Below, piece by piece: positions 1-7,337 of a stretch of 64,000 nt of DNA (positions are counted from its first letter, which is position 1; each line of letters starts with the position of its first letter). The DNA is from Hyphomicrobiales bacterium (lineage in GTDB: Bacteria > Pseudomonadota > Alphaproteobacteria > Rhizobiales > Beijerinckiaceae): positions 39,474 to 103,473 of the forward strand of contig UCLR01000001.1 in assembly GCA_900473415.1 (NCBI GenBank), in the 5' to 3' direction. Under the pieces are notes generated by a model. It was given only the letters and a program-made list of their open reading frames with translations, did not search any database and had not been told where the DNA came from. Position numbers and translations under genes: made by a program.

Positions 1-278
1 TTTCGCAGGATGCCATCGCGCGCGACAAGGCTCCGGATGGCGCGAGCGAGAAGGCAGCGGGCGCGGCAAGCGACAGCAGCGAACCTCGCGGCCGGGAGCT
101 GCTCTATTCAGCGCGGATCTCGCTCGACCGCACGCAGCTGGCGGTCGAGGGCAAGCAGGTCAACTTGACGCCCGGCATGGCCGTGACGACGGAAATCAAG
201 ACCGGCAGGCGGCGGATCATCAGCTATCTGCTCTCCCCGCTCGCCCGCTACCAGCACGATAGCCTGCGGGAACGGTAG
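1..278 (+). CDS. HlyD-family type I secretion periplasmic adaptor, C-terminal fragment
   Basis: The frame is open from base 3 to a TAG at 276-278 and encodes about 91 residues, cut by the window edge. The visible part has a low-complexity Ala/Ser/Asp stretch, then a beta-rich segment (ELLYSARISL, TPGMAVTTEIKTGRR) and an end of the type RIISYLLSPLARY. This is the characteristic C-terminus of HlyD/PrtE membrane-fusion proteins of type I secretion, where the conserved TPGM..TAEIKTG..R motif leads into the last helix. In the family the protein links an inner-membrane ABC exporter to an outer-membrane channel. The cognate ABC ATPase should lie upstream, outside the window. The substrate cannot be told from this fragment. 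Confidence 0.8.
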   Translation, partial: SQDAIARDKAPDGASEKAAGAASDSSEPRGRELLYSARISLDRTQLAVEGKQVNLTPGMAVTTEIKTGRRRIISYLLSPLARYQHDSLRER

Positions 279-324
279 GCGGCCTGATCACAGGATCGGA
301 AACCGGCAAAGACCGGCGGGTTTC

Positions 325-348
325 CTGCCGCCCCCGCCGGGGCGGCAG
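325..348. terminator. Hairpin between convergent genes, likely bidirectional terminator
   Basis: A perfect 10-bp stem (CTGCCGCCCC at 325-334, GGGGCGGCAG at 339-348) closes a CGCC loop. It lies between the plus-strand adaptor gene ending at 278 and the minus-strand sigma-factor gene ending at 357. No clear U-run follows on either side, so a pause or stabilising role is also possible. Confidence 0.55.
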
Positions 349-356
349 CCGGGAGT

Positions 357-962
357 TCAAAAGGACCAGCGCTTCGGACCGCCGCCCGGATTGCCGGCCA
401 TGATCGCGCGAGTCTGGCTGTCGATGCCGATCTCGCTGACGCTTTCGATCGACAGCAACGCTGCCAGTCGCGCGCGAGCCCGGTTGATCCTGCTCTTGAT
501 CGTTCCGGTCGTGGTCTGGCAGAGCGTGGCCGTATCCTCGTAGGACAGCCCGGCTGCGCCGACCAGCATGAGCGCCTCGCGCTGATCGAACGGGATTTCC
601 CCCAAGGCCCAGCAGAACTCCTTGTATTCCAGCTGGCCTTCCTGCTCCGGCGCCGATCGCAGCGCTTCGGAATAGCAGCCATCGGCGTCCTCGACCTCAT
701 GGCGGCGCTTGCGCAGATCGGACAGATAGCAATTCCGCAGGATCGTCGTCAGCCAGGCGCCGAGATTGGTGCCGGGCCGAAACGTATCGATCTTGCTGAT
801 CGCGCGCAGCAGCGTTTCCTGCACGAGATCGTCGGATTTATCCGCGCTGCGACTCAAGGACATGGCGTAGGCACGCAGCTGAGGCTCGAATGTCAGCATC
901 TGCTGCTGAATGGAGAGCTCGCCGGCTCCCTCCTTTTCGGGTTCTCTATCTCCGAAGGCCAT
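357..962 (-). CDS. Sigma-70 family ECF-type RNA polymerase sigma factor
   Basis: A 201-residue protein with a short sigma-70 layout. Region 2 is seen in DDLVQETLLRAISKIDTF and LGAWLTTILRNCYLSDLRK; region 4 in EIPFDQREALMLVGAAGLSYEDTA and a helix-turn-helix with TGTIKSRINRARARL. It recruits core RNA polymerase to a specific promoter class. The LVQETLL, GTNL.AWL.TILRN and RK..EVEDAD signatures resemble the EcfG-like alphaproteobacterial stress group, but no NepR-like anti-sigma factor or PhyR lies beside it, so subgroup and regulon are open. The ATG at 960-962 has a GGGGGGAG ribosome-binding site about 8 bases upstream. The C-terminal tail of about 30 residues after region 4 looks unstructured. 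It faces the same way as the polysaccharide export genes but is separated from them by about 90 bases. Confidence 0.85.
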   Translation of the reverse strand: MAFGDREPEKEGAGELSIQQQMLTFEPQLRAYAMSLSRSADKSDDLVQETLLRAISKIDTFRPGTNLGAWLTTILRNCYLSDLRKRRHEVEDADGCYSEALRSAPEQEGQLEYKEFCWALGEIPFDQREALMLVGAAGLSYEDTATLCQTTTGTIKSRINRARARLAALLSIESVSEIGIDSQTRAIMAGNPGGGPKRWSF

Positions 963-1055
963 CGTCGATCTCCCCCCAACTCTGCTCTACGGGACGCAGA
1001 CTCCAACTCACGCAATCAGAACTGGACCGGCCGAACGGGCGGCACGGTCGGGCCG

Positions 1056-2336
1056 CTATTGTTTCAATCCGGTCGGTACCATGATGCCGGTCTGTTCGAG
1101 CGGAGCGATGCCCGCCCCCGGGATGATGCTTCTTTGAACCCTGAGCACATCTCCGGGCAGGAGTTCGGTGTGCTCCTGCGCCTCGATCGTCAGCGCCTTC
1201 CCGTCCTGAATCCGGACAACCGTCAGGCTGCGGGTTTCGACGGGGCCATCGGAATTTCCGACCAAGGTCGCGGTCGTAACCTTGGCCTCGACGAGAAGGC
1301 TCCGGTTGGTCTCGAATTTGACGCTGACGTCGTCGAGATCCATCCGGACCTTCTGCATCTCGGCTGTCACGGTCGCGTTCCGCTGGCTCTTCAGATCGAA
1401 TATCCGCTGATCCGCCTGCGTGATGCTCTGGCGCGAGCGCAGGATCAGCGTCTGGAAACCCTGCTCGTTCATCTCGAGCTGTGCCTGCATGCGCTCGAGG
1501 TTCGCCTGGCGGGAGAGGGTCGTCAGACCGCGCTTGACCAGAGATCGAACCTCGACGAGCTCCCTTTCGACGCTTTCGGTCTGGACCTTGTTGGCCTGAA
1601 TCTGACGAGTGATCGCCTCGATCTCCCGCTCGTAGAGGTTACGGTTCTGCTCCAGGCTATCGATCTGGGTCTTCAGCGCATCGACATGAATGTTCAGAAG
1701 CGAACGCTCCTCGTCGATCAGCTGCTTCAGCCCACTGTCGTTCTGCGATCGCATTGCGAGATCGGGCGGAAACTGGAGCTCCGTCCTCATCACCAGCTCG
1801 GCGTTGAGACGCGCCCGGCGTGCCGTCAGCTCGTAGTAGCGCCGAACGAGATTGCGCATTTCTCCCGTGATGTTGATGCTGTCGCGATCGAGCCGCATCA
1901 GGCCGGGATCATTAAACCGCAGCCACCCGCCGGCCAGGCTGACGACCTGCAGCACGGTCATTCCCGGGCGGAACTGATACTCGCCGGGCTTCTGGACATC
2001 CCCCAGGACATAGACGGGTTGGGTCTCGATAACCTCGACCGACGTGCCGGCCTTGTCGGAGAACCCCGAGCGCACGAAGCGTTCGGAAATCTGGTTCGCG
2101 ATCTCCTTGGTCGAAAAGCCATTGACCGGGATGTCGCCGATCGGAGCGATGGAGATCGTTCCGTTTCCGCGAACCTTATAGTCTCCGCTCAGCTCGGGAT
2201 ATTGGAATATCTTTATCCGGAGTTTGTCGTCGGCACGCACAACGTAGTCCGTCGCTCGGACGACATTGCCATCAAGCATGCACAGGACCAGTACAACTGT
2301 TCCAACGACATTCACCCATGAACGGCCCTGTTTCAT
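1056..2336 (-). CDS. Polysaccharide export protein, ExoF/Wza-type periplasmic-outer membrane component
   Basis: From the ATG at 2336 the product is 426 residues. It starts with a signal peptide (charged MKQGRSW, then VVGTVVLVLCML) and a mature N-terminus YVVRADDKLRIKIFQYPELSGDYKV, the classic Poly_export domain. An SLBB-like segment follows (QPVYVLGDVQKPGEYQFRPGMTVLQVVSLAGG). A long helical coiled coil then spans roughly residues 150-340, and a second beta segment with ELLPGDVLRV ends the protein. This SLBB plus coiled-coil arrangement is that of ExoF-like proteins of succinoglycan-type exopolysaccharide export. A longer reading from 2369 is possible but would place 11 residues before the signal peptide. 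It sits 19 bases downstream of the chain-length gene, so the two form an operon for Wzx/Wzy-type polysaccharide. No glycosyltransferases are visible here. Confidence 0.85.
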   Translation of the reverse strand: MKQGRSWVNVVGTVVLVLCMLDGNVVRATDYVVRADDKLRIKIFQYPELSGDYKVRGNGTISIAPIGDIPVNGFSTKEIANQISERFVRSGFSDKAGTSVEVIETQPVYVLGDVQKPGEYQFRPGMTVLQVVSLAGGWLRFNDPGLMRLDRDSINITGEMRNLVRRYYELTARRARLNAELVMRTELQFPPDLAMRSQNDSGLKQLIDEERSLLNIHVDALKTQIDSLEQNRNLYEREIEAITRQIQANKVQTESVERELVEVRSLVKRGLTTLSRQANLERMQAQLEMNEQGFQTLILRSRQSITQADQRIFDLKSQRNATVTAEMQKVRMDLDDVSVKFETNRSLLVEAKVTTATLVGNSDGPVETRSLTVVRIQDGKALTIEAQEHTELLPGDVLRVQRSIIPGAGIAPLEQTGIMVPTGLKQ

Positions 2337-2355
2337 CACAGCACCTTTTGCTTCA

Positions 2356-3930
2356 CTATGATCCGGCACCCGCCGCGATCGGCATTGTGGCTGCGAACAG
2401 CCGCTGCCGCGCCGCGACGCATGCTTCCGCCTTCCAGAGCTTGTCTCCGAACCGTCCGATCATCCGGCCATCGACTCTGTTCAGAACGGCCCCGATGAAG
2501 TCCGCCGGTGCCGCACCCGACCCCGCGAGAGCGCGCTCGATCCGCTCCACATCCGCACCGCCCCACTTCACCACCAGCAGGACGCCGTGGATGTTCTGCG
2601 CGGCGAGGCGAAATGCAGGGCCCTGCTCCAGCGGTGGCAGGCCGACGACGATCAGGTTGTAGGCGGCCAGCGCTGCCGGATCGCAATGCGTCCACCAGTC
2701 CAGGCGGTCGTCGCCGCTGCCCGAGGCCGCGATCGCGAGAATGTCGGGGCCGCCATCATTGTCGTGCCGAAGGAAACGGACGTTTTCAGCCGGAACACGC
2801 AACGCCCTCCTCGGAGCCATCTCGACGAGCAGCACTTTCCTGTGGCTCCGGGCCGCCATTTGCGCCAGGTGCCGCGCCATCGTCGTCGCGCCCTCTCCCG
2901 CGGTCGGCGATGCGACGCCTACGATGCGCGCCTTCGCCGTTTCGGCGGCGACCATCATCCGGACAAGCGTCTGGTTCAGCGTGCGGTCGGGCAAGGTCCC
3001 CCTCCACTCAGCCTCGGCCTCTCCGGCCCGAGTCGGGGTCGGTGCCATCGGCTTCTCGCCGTTGAGCTGGGGAATGGCTCCGATGCATTCCAAGTCGAGG
3101 CGTTCGAGTTGCGCGGCAGTGCGGATTGTCCGGTCGCTCAGCTCCAGCAGCAGGGCCAACATCGCTCCCAGCAGCGCCCCCGCGACGAGGGACGCCAAGA
3201 CCACCAGGACTTTCCGCGGCCCATTCGCCTGCGCCGGGACGAGCGCGGGCGTCATGATATAGACGCTTGGCCCCAATCCCTGCAGCCTTTCCCGCAGCAA
3301 CGACGACCTGTCGCCGTCCTGCTCCGCGCTGACGCGCGCCTGAAGCATGATCTGGCTGATGCCATTCGCGATGCGGGCGGATTTCTCTGGGCTGGTGGTG
3401 GTCACGTTGACGAGGATGGTGTGGCTCGTCCCGACCTTCTTGATCACGATAAGCTTTGCAAGGGATTCGACCGCGACTTCCTGCTTGTCATGGCTCTGGT
3501 CGGGCGCCGCCTGCGGCACGGCGAAAAGCCACTGCTTGATATCGTCAAGCCGCGTCACCGGCGGAACAAATTCGGGATCCTCGGCCAGGTTCAGCGCTCG
3601 GACGACCTTGGCCAGCGTGCCGCGCGAGCGGATGATCTCGATCTCGTTCTCGACTTGGATGAGATCGGCACGTCCGAGAGAGATGACGAATTCAGAACCG
3701 GGCTGAACTTCCCTGACATAAACCAGGAACTGCACGGATGCGGTATAATTCGTCCCTTTGGAATAGAGCCAGGCGATGCCCAGAAGGAGAGACAATAGGA
3801 TGCAGACAGAAATCATCCTCCAACGCCGGAGAAGCGTCAGAGGCCCGAGCGTCGACAAAAACTGACGATCGTCGAGATTGCCCAACATTGGACTTCCCAT
3901 CCCCATGCACCCACCGCCTGGGCTCCGCAT
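2356..3930 (-). CDS. Wzz/ExoP-like polysaccharide co-polymerase with degenerate BY-kinase domain
   Basis: From the ATG at 3930 (GGAAGGGGG ribosome-binding site just upstream) the product is 524 residues; an upstream ATG at 3990 is possible. Two membrane helices frame a Wzz domain (RRWRMISVCILLSLLLGIAWLY near the start, RKVLVVLASLVAGALLGAMLALLLEL about 240 residues on). The C-terminal half has the fold of a bacterial tyrosine kinase: RIVGVASPTAGEGATTMARHLA, KVLLVEM and LIVVGLPPL correspond to Walker A, A' and B. The Walker A lysine is absent (GEGATT instead of GEGKST) and no C-terminal tyrosine cluster is seen, so kinase activity is doubtful. The family controls chain length and export of extracellular polysaccharide together with the ExoF-like partner immediately downstream. 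Confidence 0.82.
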   Translation of the reverse strand: MRSPGGGCMGMGSPMLGNLDDRQFLSTLGPLTLLRRWRMISVCILLSLLLGIAWLYSKGTNYTASVQFLVYVREVQPGSEFVISLGRADLIQVENEIEIIRSRGTLAKVVRALNLAEDPEFVPPVTRLDDIKQWLFAVPQAAPDQSHDKQEVAVESLAKLIVIKKVGTSHTILVNVTTTSPEKSARIANGISQIMLQARVSAEQDGDRSSLLRERLQGLGPSVYIMTPALVPAQANGPRKVLVVLASLVAGALLGAMLALLLELSDRTIRTAAQLERLDLECIGAIPQLNGEKPMAPTPTRAGEAEAEWRGTLPDRTLNQTLVRMMVAAETAKARIVGVASPTAGEGATTMARHLAQMAARSHRKVLLVEMAPRRALRVPAENVRFLRHDNDGGPDILAIAASGSGDDRLDWWTHCDPAALAAYNLIVVGLPPLEQGPAFRLAAQNIHGVLLVVKWGGADVERIERALAGSGAAPADFIGAVLNRVDGRMIGRFGDKLWKAEACVAARQRLFAATMPIAAGAGS

Positions 3931-4014
3931 CCTGCCCCCTTCCTGAAAGGCAGGGCTTCGAGCGTCGCTCGGCCCGGACGGACGAACCATCAAGAGCGCG
4001 TCGTCGCGCCAGAC

Positions 4015-4710
4015 TTATTGCAGCTTTGCCGACGAAACCTCGACGGTCTGAGCGGCAGGCGCATTGGGCAAAGCCAGCTCTACCCTCTCGGAATCGACGA
4101 TCCGCGCAGCTCTCATCCAAACGAAAGCCCGGTTCCACACCTCCCAGCTGATTCCGTTCATGATCAGTGCATAGTCTTCCGGCCCGAGGCGGCTCAGCAG
4201 CAGCTCGGCCACCATGCGAGCCCGGTCACCACCAGACTGGCCCCGCGGCTCCGCGGAGGTCCGCAGAGGTTCGGGCGCCAGGAAGGACGAAGCGAAGCCG
4301 TCCTGTAGCGGGCGATCCTCCGCCTTTGTCTTTCTCCTCGTATCCGAGACTTGCGAATACAGATCGCTGCGCGAGACGCGCTCGCCGTTCTCCAGCCGCT
4401 TCAGAATGGCATCGCGAACTGCCGGCGGCGTCTTCTTCGAGAGATAGACCCGCAATGTCGACGGGACCATCAGCGCAACGAGCTTCGCGTCAGATTCCGC
4501 TTCGCGCGCAAGCTTCATCAGGTCCTGGGCGGTTCGAATCTTGAACTCGCATGCCCTCTCGACCCATTTGACGAAGACACCGTGAGGCAATTTCTCCTTG
4601 ATACGGAGAAGCTCTCGCCCGATCTCGATCGCATGCTCCGTCGCAGACTGGCGAAGCTCCCTGATCTTCCGGGCCGAATCCTGAAGCTCAGCTTGCGATA
4701 TTTGCGGCAT
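4015..4710 (-). CDS. DUF3102-like protein of unknown function
   Basis: A 231-residue soluble protein from ATG 4710; a GTG at 4734 would add 8 residues. The N-terminal 80 residues (IGRELLRIKEKLPHGVFVKWVERACEFKIRTAQDLMKLA) match the DUF3102 pattern, a small helical domain common in plasmid- and phage-associated alphaproteobacterial proteins. It contains an HTH-like stretch around the TAQDLM motif. The middle is charged and Ser/Pro-rich (DTRRKTKAEDRPLQDG). The last 70 residues (RARMVAELLLSRLGPEDYALIMNGISWEVWNRAFVWMRAARI) are predicted helical. A role in DNA binding or replication control is possible but is inference. It lies upstream of the polysaccharide pair on the same strand, with an 84-base gap. 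The ribosome-binding site is weak for both starts. Confidence 0.6.
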   Translation of the reverse strand: MPQISQAELQDSARKIRELRQSATEHAIEIGRELLRIKEKLPHGVFVKWVERACEFKIRTAQDLMKLAREAESDAKLVALMVPSTLRVYLSKKTPPAVRDAILKRLENGERVSRSDLYSQVSDTRRKTKAEDRPLQDGFASSFLAPEPLRTSAEPRGQSGGDRARMVAELLLSRLGPEDYALIMNGISWEVWNRAFVWMRAARIVDSERVELALPNAPAAQTVEVSSAKLQ

Positions 4711-5237
4711 TGGAGTTTGTCTACTCGACAACACGGGCGCTTCCCCTACTCAACACACTATAGTCGTAAGCTTACCCTTGGTTCGCAGTGCAGCGAAGCG
4801 AGCAAAAGGATTCCCACCTGCACGAATGGAGTACACAAATGGAGTACCCCTATCGGGTTAGGGCGTTTCCGTTGACCGTCGGGTTGTTTGTGAGCGGGCC
4901 GTCTCGGGGGACGGCGGACCAAAAGATGCGGTGCTTGGCTGAGCGGCCTACCGGCGAGACCGACCGTCTTATCGTGGGCGCCCGGCCGTGGCATGCGGAA
5001 CCGGCCGAAATTGAGACCTGTGACCGTCAGGATTTCAACGAACAGCCACAAAAAGGCCCCGCCGACCGATGTCGACGGGGCCAAGTCGTTGGAAGGAGAC
5101 CGCAGCCATAACTGCCGCCGCCGGGAATTGTTCACCGCCAAGGGCGAGGAAGAGTGCCGTTTCAGCCATTGAGCGAAGCCACGCGCTGGCACTTTCGTGA
5201 TGGAATTCCCATCTGTGGAGCGCGGAGGAGGTACCCT
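4711..5237. other. Gap between DUF3102-like gene and zinc-finger gene
   Basis: About 530 bases without a convincing gene. Open frames here lack ribosome-binding sites and family signatures. The only clear structure is an intrinsic terminator reading on the minus strand at 5051-5082, which has no obvious gene to serve. A direct repeat of GAATGGAGTACACAAATGGAGTAC type (two ATGGAGTAC units) lies near 4825-4850. Confidence 0.5.
5051..5082 (-). terminator. Rho-independent terminator on minus strand, orphan
   Basis: Read on the minus strand, a GGCCCCG/CGGGGCC stem (plus-strand arms 5055-5061 and 5076-5082) is followed directly by a run of five T. This is a textbook intrinsic terminator. The next plus-strand gene begins at 5238 and no minus-strand gene ends just before it, so it may close a small untranslated RNA or serve read-through from 5553. 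Confidence 0.7.
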
Positions 5238-5501
5238 ATGGCCAGCGGCTGGGCTCCGGATGGAGCTGTCCAAGACCAGATTGAAGACTCGATCACGGAT
5301 GCTGTCCGGCTCGCACGCGCGCGCCTGCCGTCCGGACCGGGGGAAATCCACTGCCAGGAGTGTGGCGAAGAGATTCCCGAGGCGCGCCGCACGGCGATGC
5401 CCGGGGCGAGGCTCTGCGTCCACTGCCAGGCGGGCCATGATCGGCCGGCTGCCGCGAGCGCCTACAATCGCCGTGGTAGCAAAGACAGCCAACTCCGCTG
5501 A
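5238..5501 (+). CDS. DksA/TraR-family C4 zinc-finger protein, YbiI-like
   Basis: An 87-residue protein very similar in layout to Escherichia coli YbiI. It begins MASGWAPDGAVQDQIEDSITDAV, has a C4 zinc finger (C-x2-C ... C-x2-C in IHCQECGEEIPEARR and ARLCVHCQ), and ends with the conserved YNRRGSKDSQLR. The finger is that of the DksA/TraR family, whose larger members bind the secondary channel of RNA polymerase. The small YbiI class lacks the long coiled coil, and its target is not established. The start is fixed by homology and by a strong GGAGGAGG ribosome-binding site 6 bases before ATG 5238. It is a single-gene unit that converges on the antiporter gene ending at 5553. Confidence 0.9.
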   Translation: MASGWAPDGAVQDQIEDSITDAVRLARARLPSGPGEIHCQECGEEIPEARRTAMPGARLCVHCQAGHDRPAAASAYNRRGSKDSQLR

Positions 5502-5552
5502 CGCGGCTGCTGGCGCATAGCGGTCGCCGAGGCGGCCAGTCCGCGCGAGCCG

Positions 5553-7238
5553 TCAGATCGACATCAGCGCGACGAGCACCGGGCCCCAGGCGGTCAGCAG
5601 GATATTCCCGATCGCATAGGGCACCGTGTAGCCGAGAGCGGGGATACTGCTCTGGGCCTCGTCCTGGACGGCTCTCAACGCGGCGGTGATCGTGCCGGCG
5701 CCAGCGCAGGCACCCAGGACGATCAGCGGATCCATCTTCAGCACGTAACGGCCGAACAGGATGCCGAGCGTGTGCGGCAGCAGCGCCGAGATGAGGCCGA
5801 CGACGACAAGGCTGAGGCCCGTCGTCTTGAGGCCCGAGACGAAGCTCGGCCCGGCGCCGAGGCCGACGATGCCGATGAACATGCACAGGCCGACAGTGTC
5901 GAAGATCCAGATCGCGGGCTCGGGGATGCGGCCGAAATAGGGATAGACCGATCTCAGCCATCCGAAGACGAGGCCCATGATCAGCGCGCCGCCGCTGGCA
6001 GTGAGAGTCAGCGGCACGCCGCCGACGACGACGGAAAGCAGGCCGACCAGTCCGCCGAGGAAGATGCCGAGCCCGACGAAGACCATATCCGTCGCCGAGG
6101 TGCGCCGATCCGGATAGCCGATCTCTTCGGCGGCTTTCTCGACCTGCGATTGCGGCCCAACGAGCGACAGGACGTCGCCGCGGTTGACCCGGCTTTCAGT
6201 GGCGATCGGCATGGGAATGCCCGAGCGTGTGAACCGCGACAGGAAGACGCCGCGAGCGAACTCCCCCTTGGCCAGATCCGCCAGAGAACGCCCGTCCAGG
6301 CTTCGGTTGGTCAGGACCACGTCGAGTGACTCGATCGGGATCTCGAGAAGAGCGGGATCGCTGACCTCCGGGCCAATGACGTCGCCACGATCGGCATGGA
6401 CCTCCTGACGGGTCATCACGGCCACGATATCGCCCTCGCGGATCACGAGATCGGGCGTTGGTTCGAGCAGCGATCCGCCGCTGCGGACGCGCAGGACGTA
6501 GGCGCGGGCGGCCTTGGGGAGTGCCTCGATCTCTGCGATCGTCCGGCCGAAGAGCTGGGCATTGGCGACACGGTAGGCCCGGACGTCGAAGAGCCGCGCT
6601 GCCGAGACGACTCCCTCGACCTCAGCGACCGCCCCTCCCGACTGGGATCGTGCCTTGGCGCCAGCCTCCTTCAGGTCGATGCCCATCAGCTTCGGCCCGA
6701 TCTTCGGCAGGAACCAGACCAGCGACGCCGTGCCGACGAGATAGGTCACGGCATAGGCGACCGGAATGTTGTTGATCAGCGCCGTCCGCTCGGCCTGGGG
6801 AAGGTCGAGGCGCTGGATCGCTTCGCCAGCCGTGCCGATCACCGTCGATTCCGAGAAGGCGCCGGCGAGCAGGCCGGCGGCCGTGCCGATGTCGTAGTTC
6901 AGAAGCTTGGCGAAGCCGAGTGCCGTAAGCAGGCAGGTGACGCAGAGCAGGACGGTCAGCGCCATCTGCGGAAAGGCATCCCGCTTCAGGCCGCGGAAGA
7001 ATTGCGGCCCGACCTTGTAGCCGGTGGTGAAAAGGAAGAGGTCGAAGAAGATCGTCTTGACCAGCGGCGAGACCTTGATGTCGAGCTGCCCGATCAGCAC
7101 GCCGGCCAGCAGGCAGCCGACGACGATGCCCAGGCTGAAGCTACCGAACTTCAGCCGGCCGATCAGGAAGCCGATGGCGATGGTCAGGAAGATCGCGAGT
7201 TCCGGGTTCTCGCGCAGCGCGTTCGCGACGTAACTCAT
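5553..7238 (-). CDS. aspT: AspT-type aspartate-alanine antiporter (YidE/YbjL family)
   Basis: A 561-residue inner-membrane transporter with the AspT/YidE layout. Five or so helices come first (ELAIFLTIAIGFLIGRLKFGSFSLG), then a central cytoplasmic region of about 170 residues carrying two TrkA-C-like domains (ANAQLFGRTIAEIEAL; LTNRSLDGRSLADLAKGEFARGVFL). A second membrane block ends in GACAGAGTITAALRAVQDEA, matching the conserved repeat of this duplicated family. AspT exchanges external aspartate for internal alanine; with aspartate decarboxylation the cycle exports charge and consumes a cytoplasmic proton. This is the last gene of a four-gene minus-strand operon, 99 bases after aspartate 4-decarboxylase. 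It is paralogous to the antiporter at 9010-10701. The substrate is assigned by context and family, not by a specific residue. Confidence 0.85.
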   Translation of the reverse strand: MSYVANALRENPELAIFLTIAIGFLIGRLKFGSFSLGIVVGCLLAGVLIGQLDIKVSPLVKTIFFDLFLFTTGYKVGPQFFRGLKRDAFPQMALTVLLCVTCLLTALGFAKLLNYDIGTAAGLLAGAFSESTVIGTAGEAIQRLDLPQAERTALINNIPVAYAVTYLVGTASLVWFLPKIGPKLMGIDLKEAGAKARSQSGGAVAEVEGVVSAARLFDVRAYRVANAQLFGRTIAEIEALPKAARAYVLRVRSGGSLLEPTPDLVIREGDIVAVMTRQEVHADRGDVIGPEVSDPALLEIPIESLDVVLTNRSLDGRSLADLAKGEFARGVFLSRFTRSGIPMPIATESRVNRGDVLSLVGPQSQVEKAAEEIGYPDRRTSATDMVFVGLGIFLGGLVGLLSVVVGGVPLTLTASGGALIMGLVFGWLRSVYPYFGRIPEPAIWIFDTVGLCMFIGIVGLGAGPSFVSGLKTTGLSLVVVGLISALLPHTLGILFGRYVLKMDPLIVLGACAGAGTITAALRAVQDEAQSSIPALGYTVPYAIGNILLTAWGPVLVALMSI

Positions 7239-7337
7239 GGGCCGCCTTCACGAGGCACGAAAGCCACGGATCGGGCCCAGCCCCGATCCGTCAGATATTC
7301 AGGGCGGCTGGCCATCGAGCCGCCCGAGCCGGATCGC

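Noticed and set aside
4525..4560. GGTTCGAATC, resembling a tRNA T-loop
   Set aside because: It lies inside the DUF3102-like coding sequence and no cloverleaf can be drawn around it.
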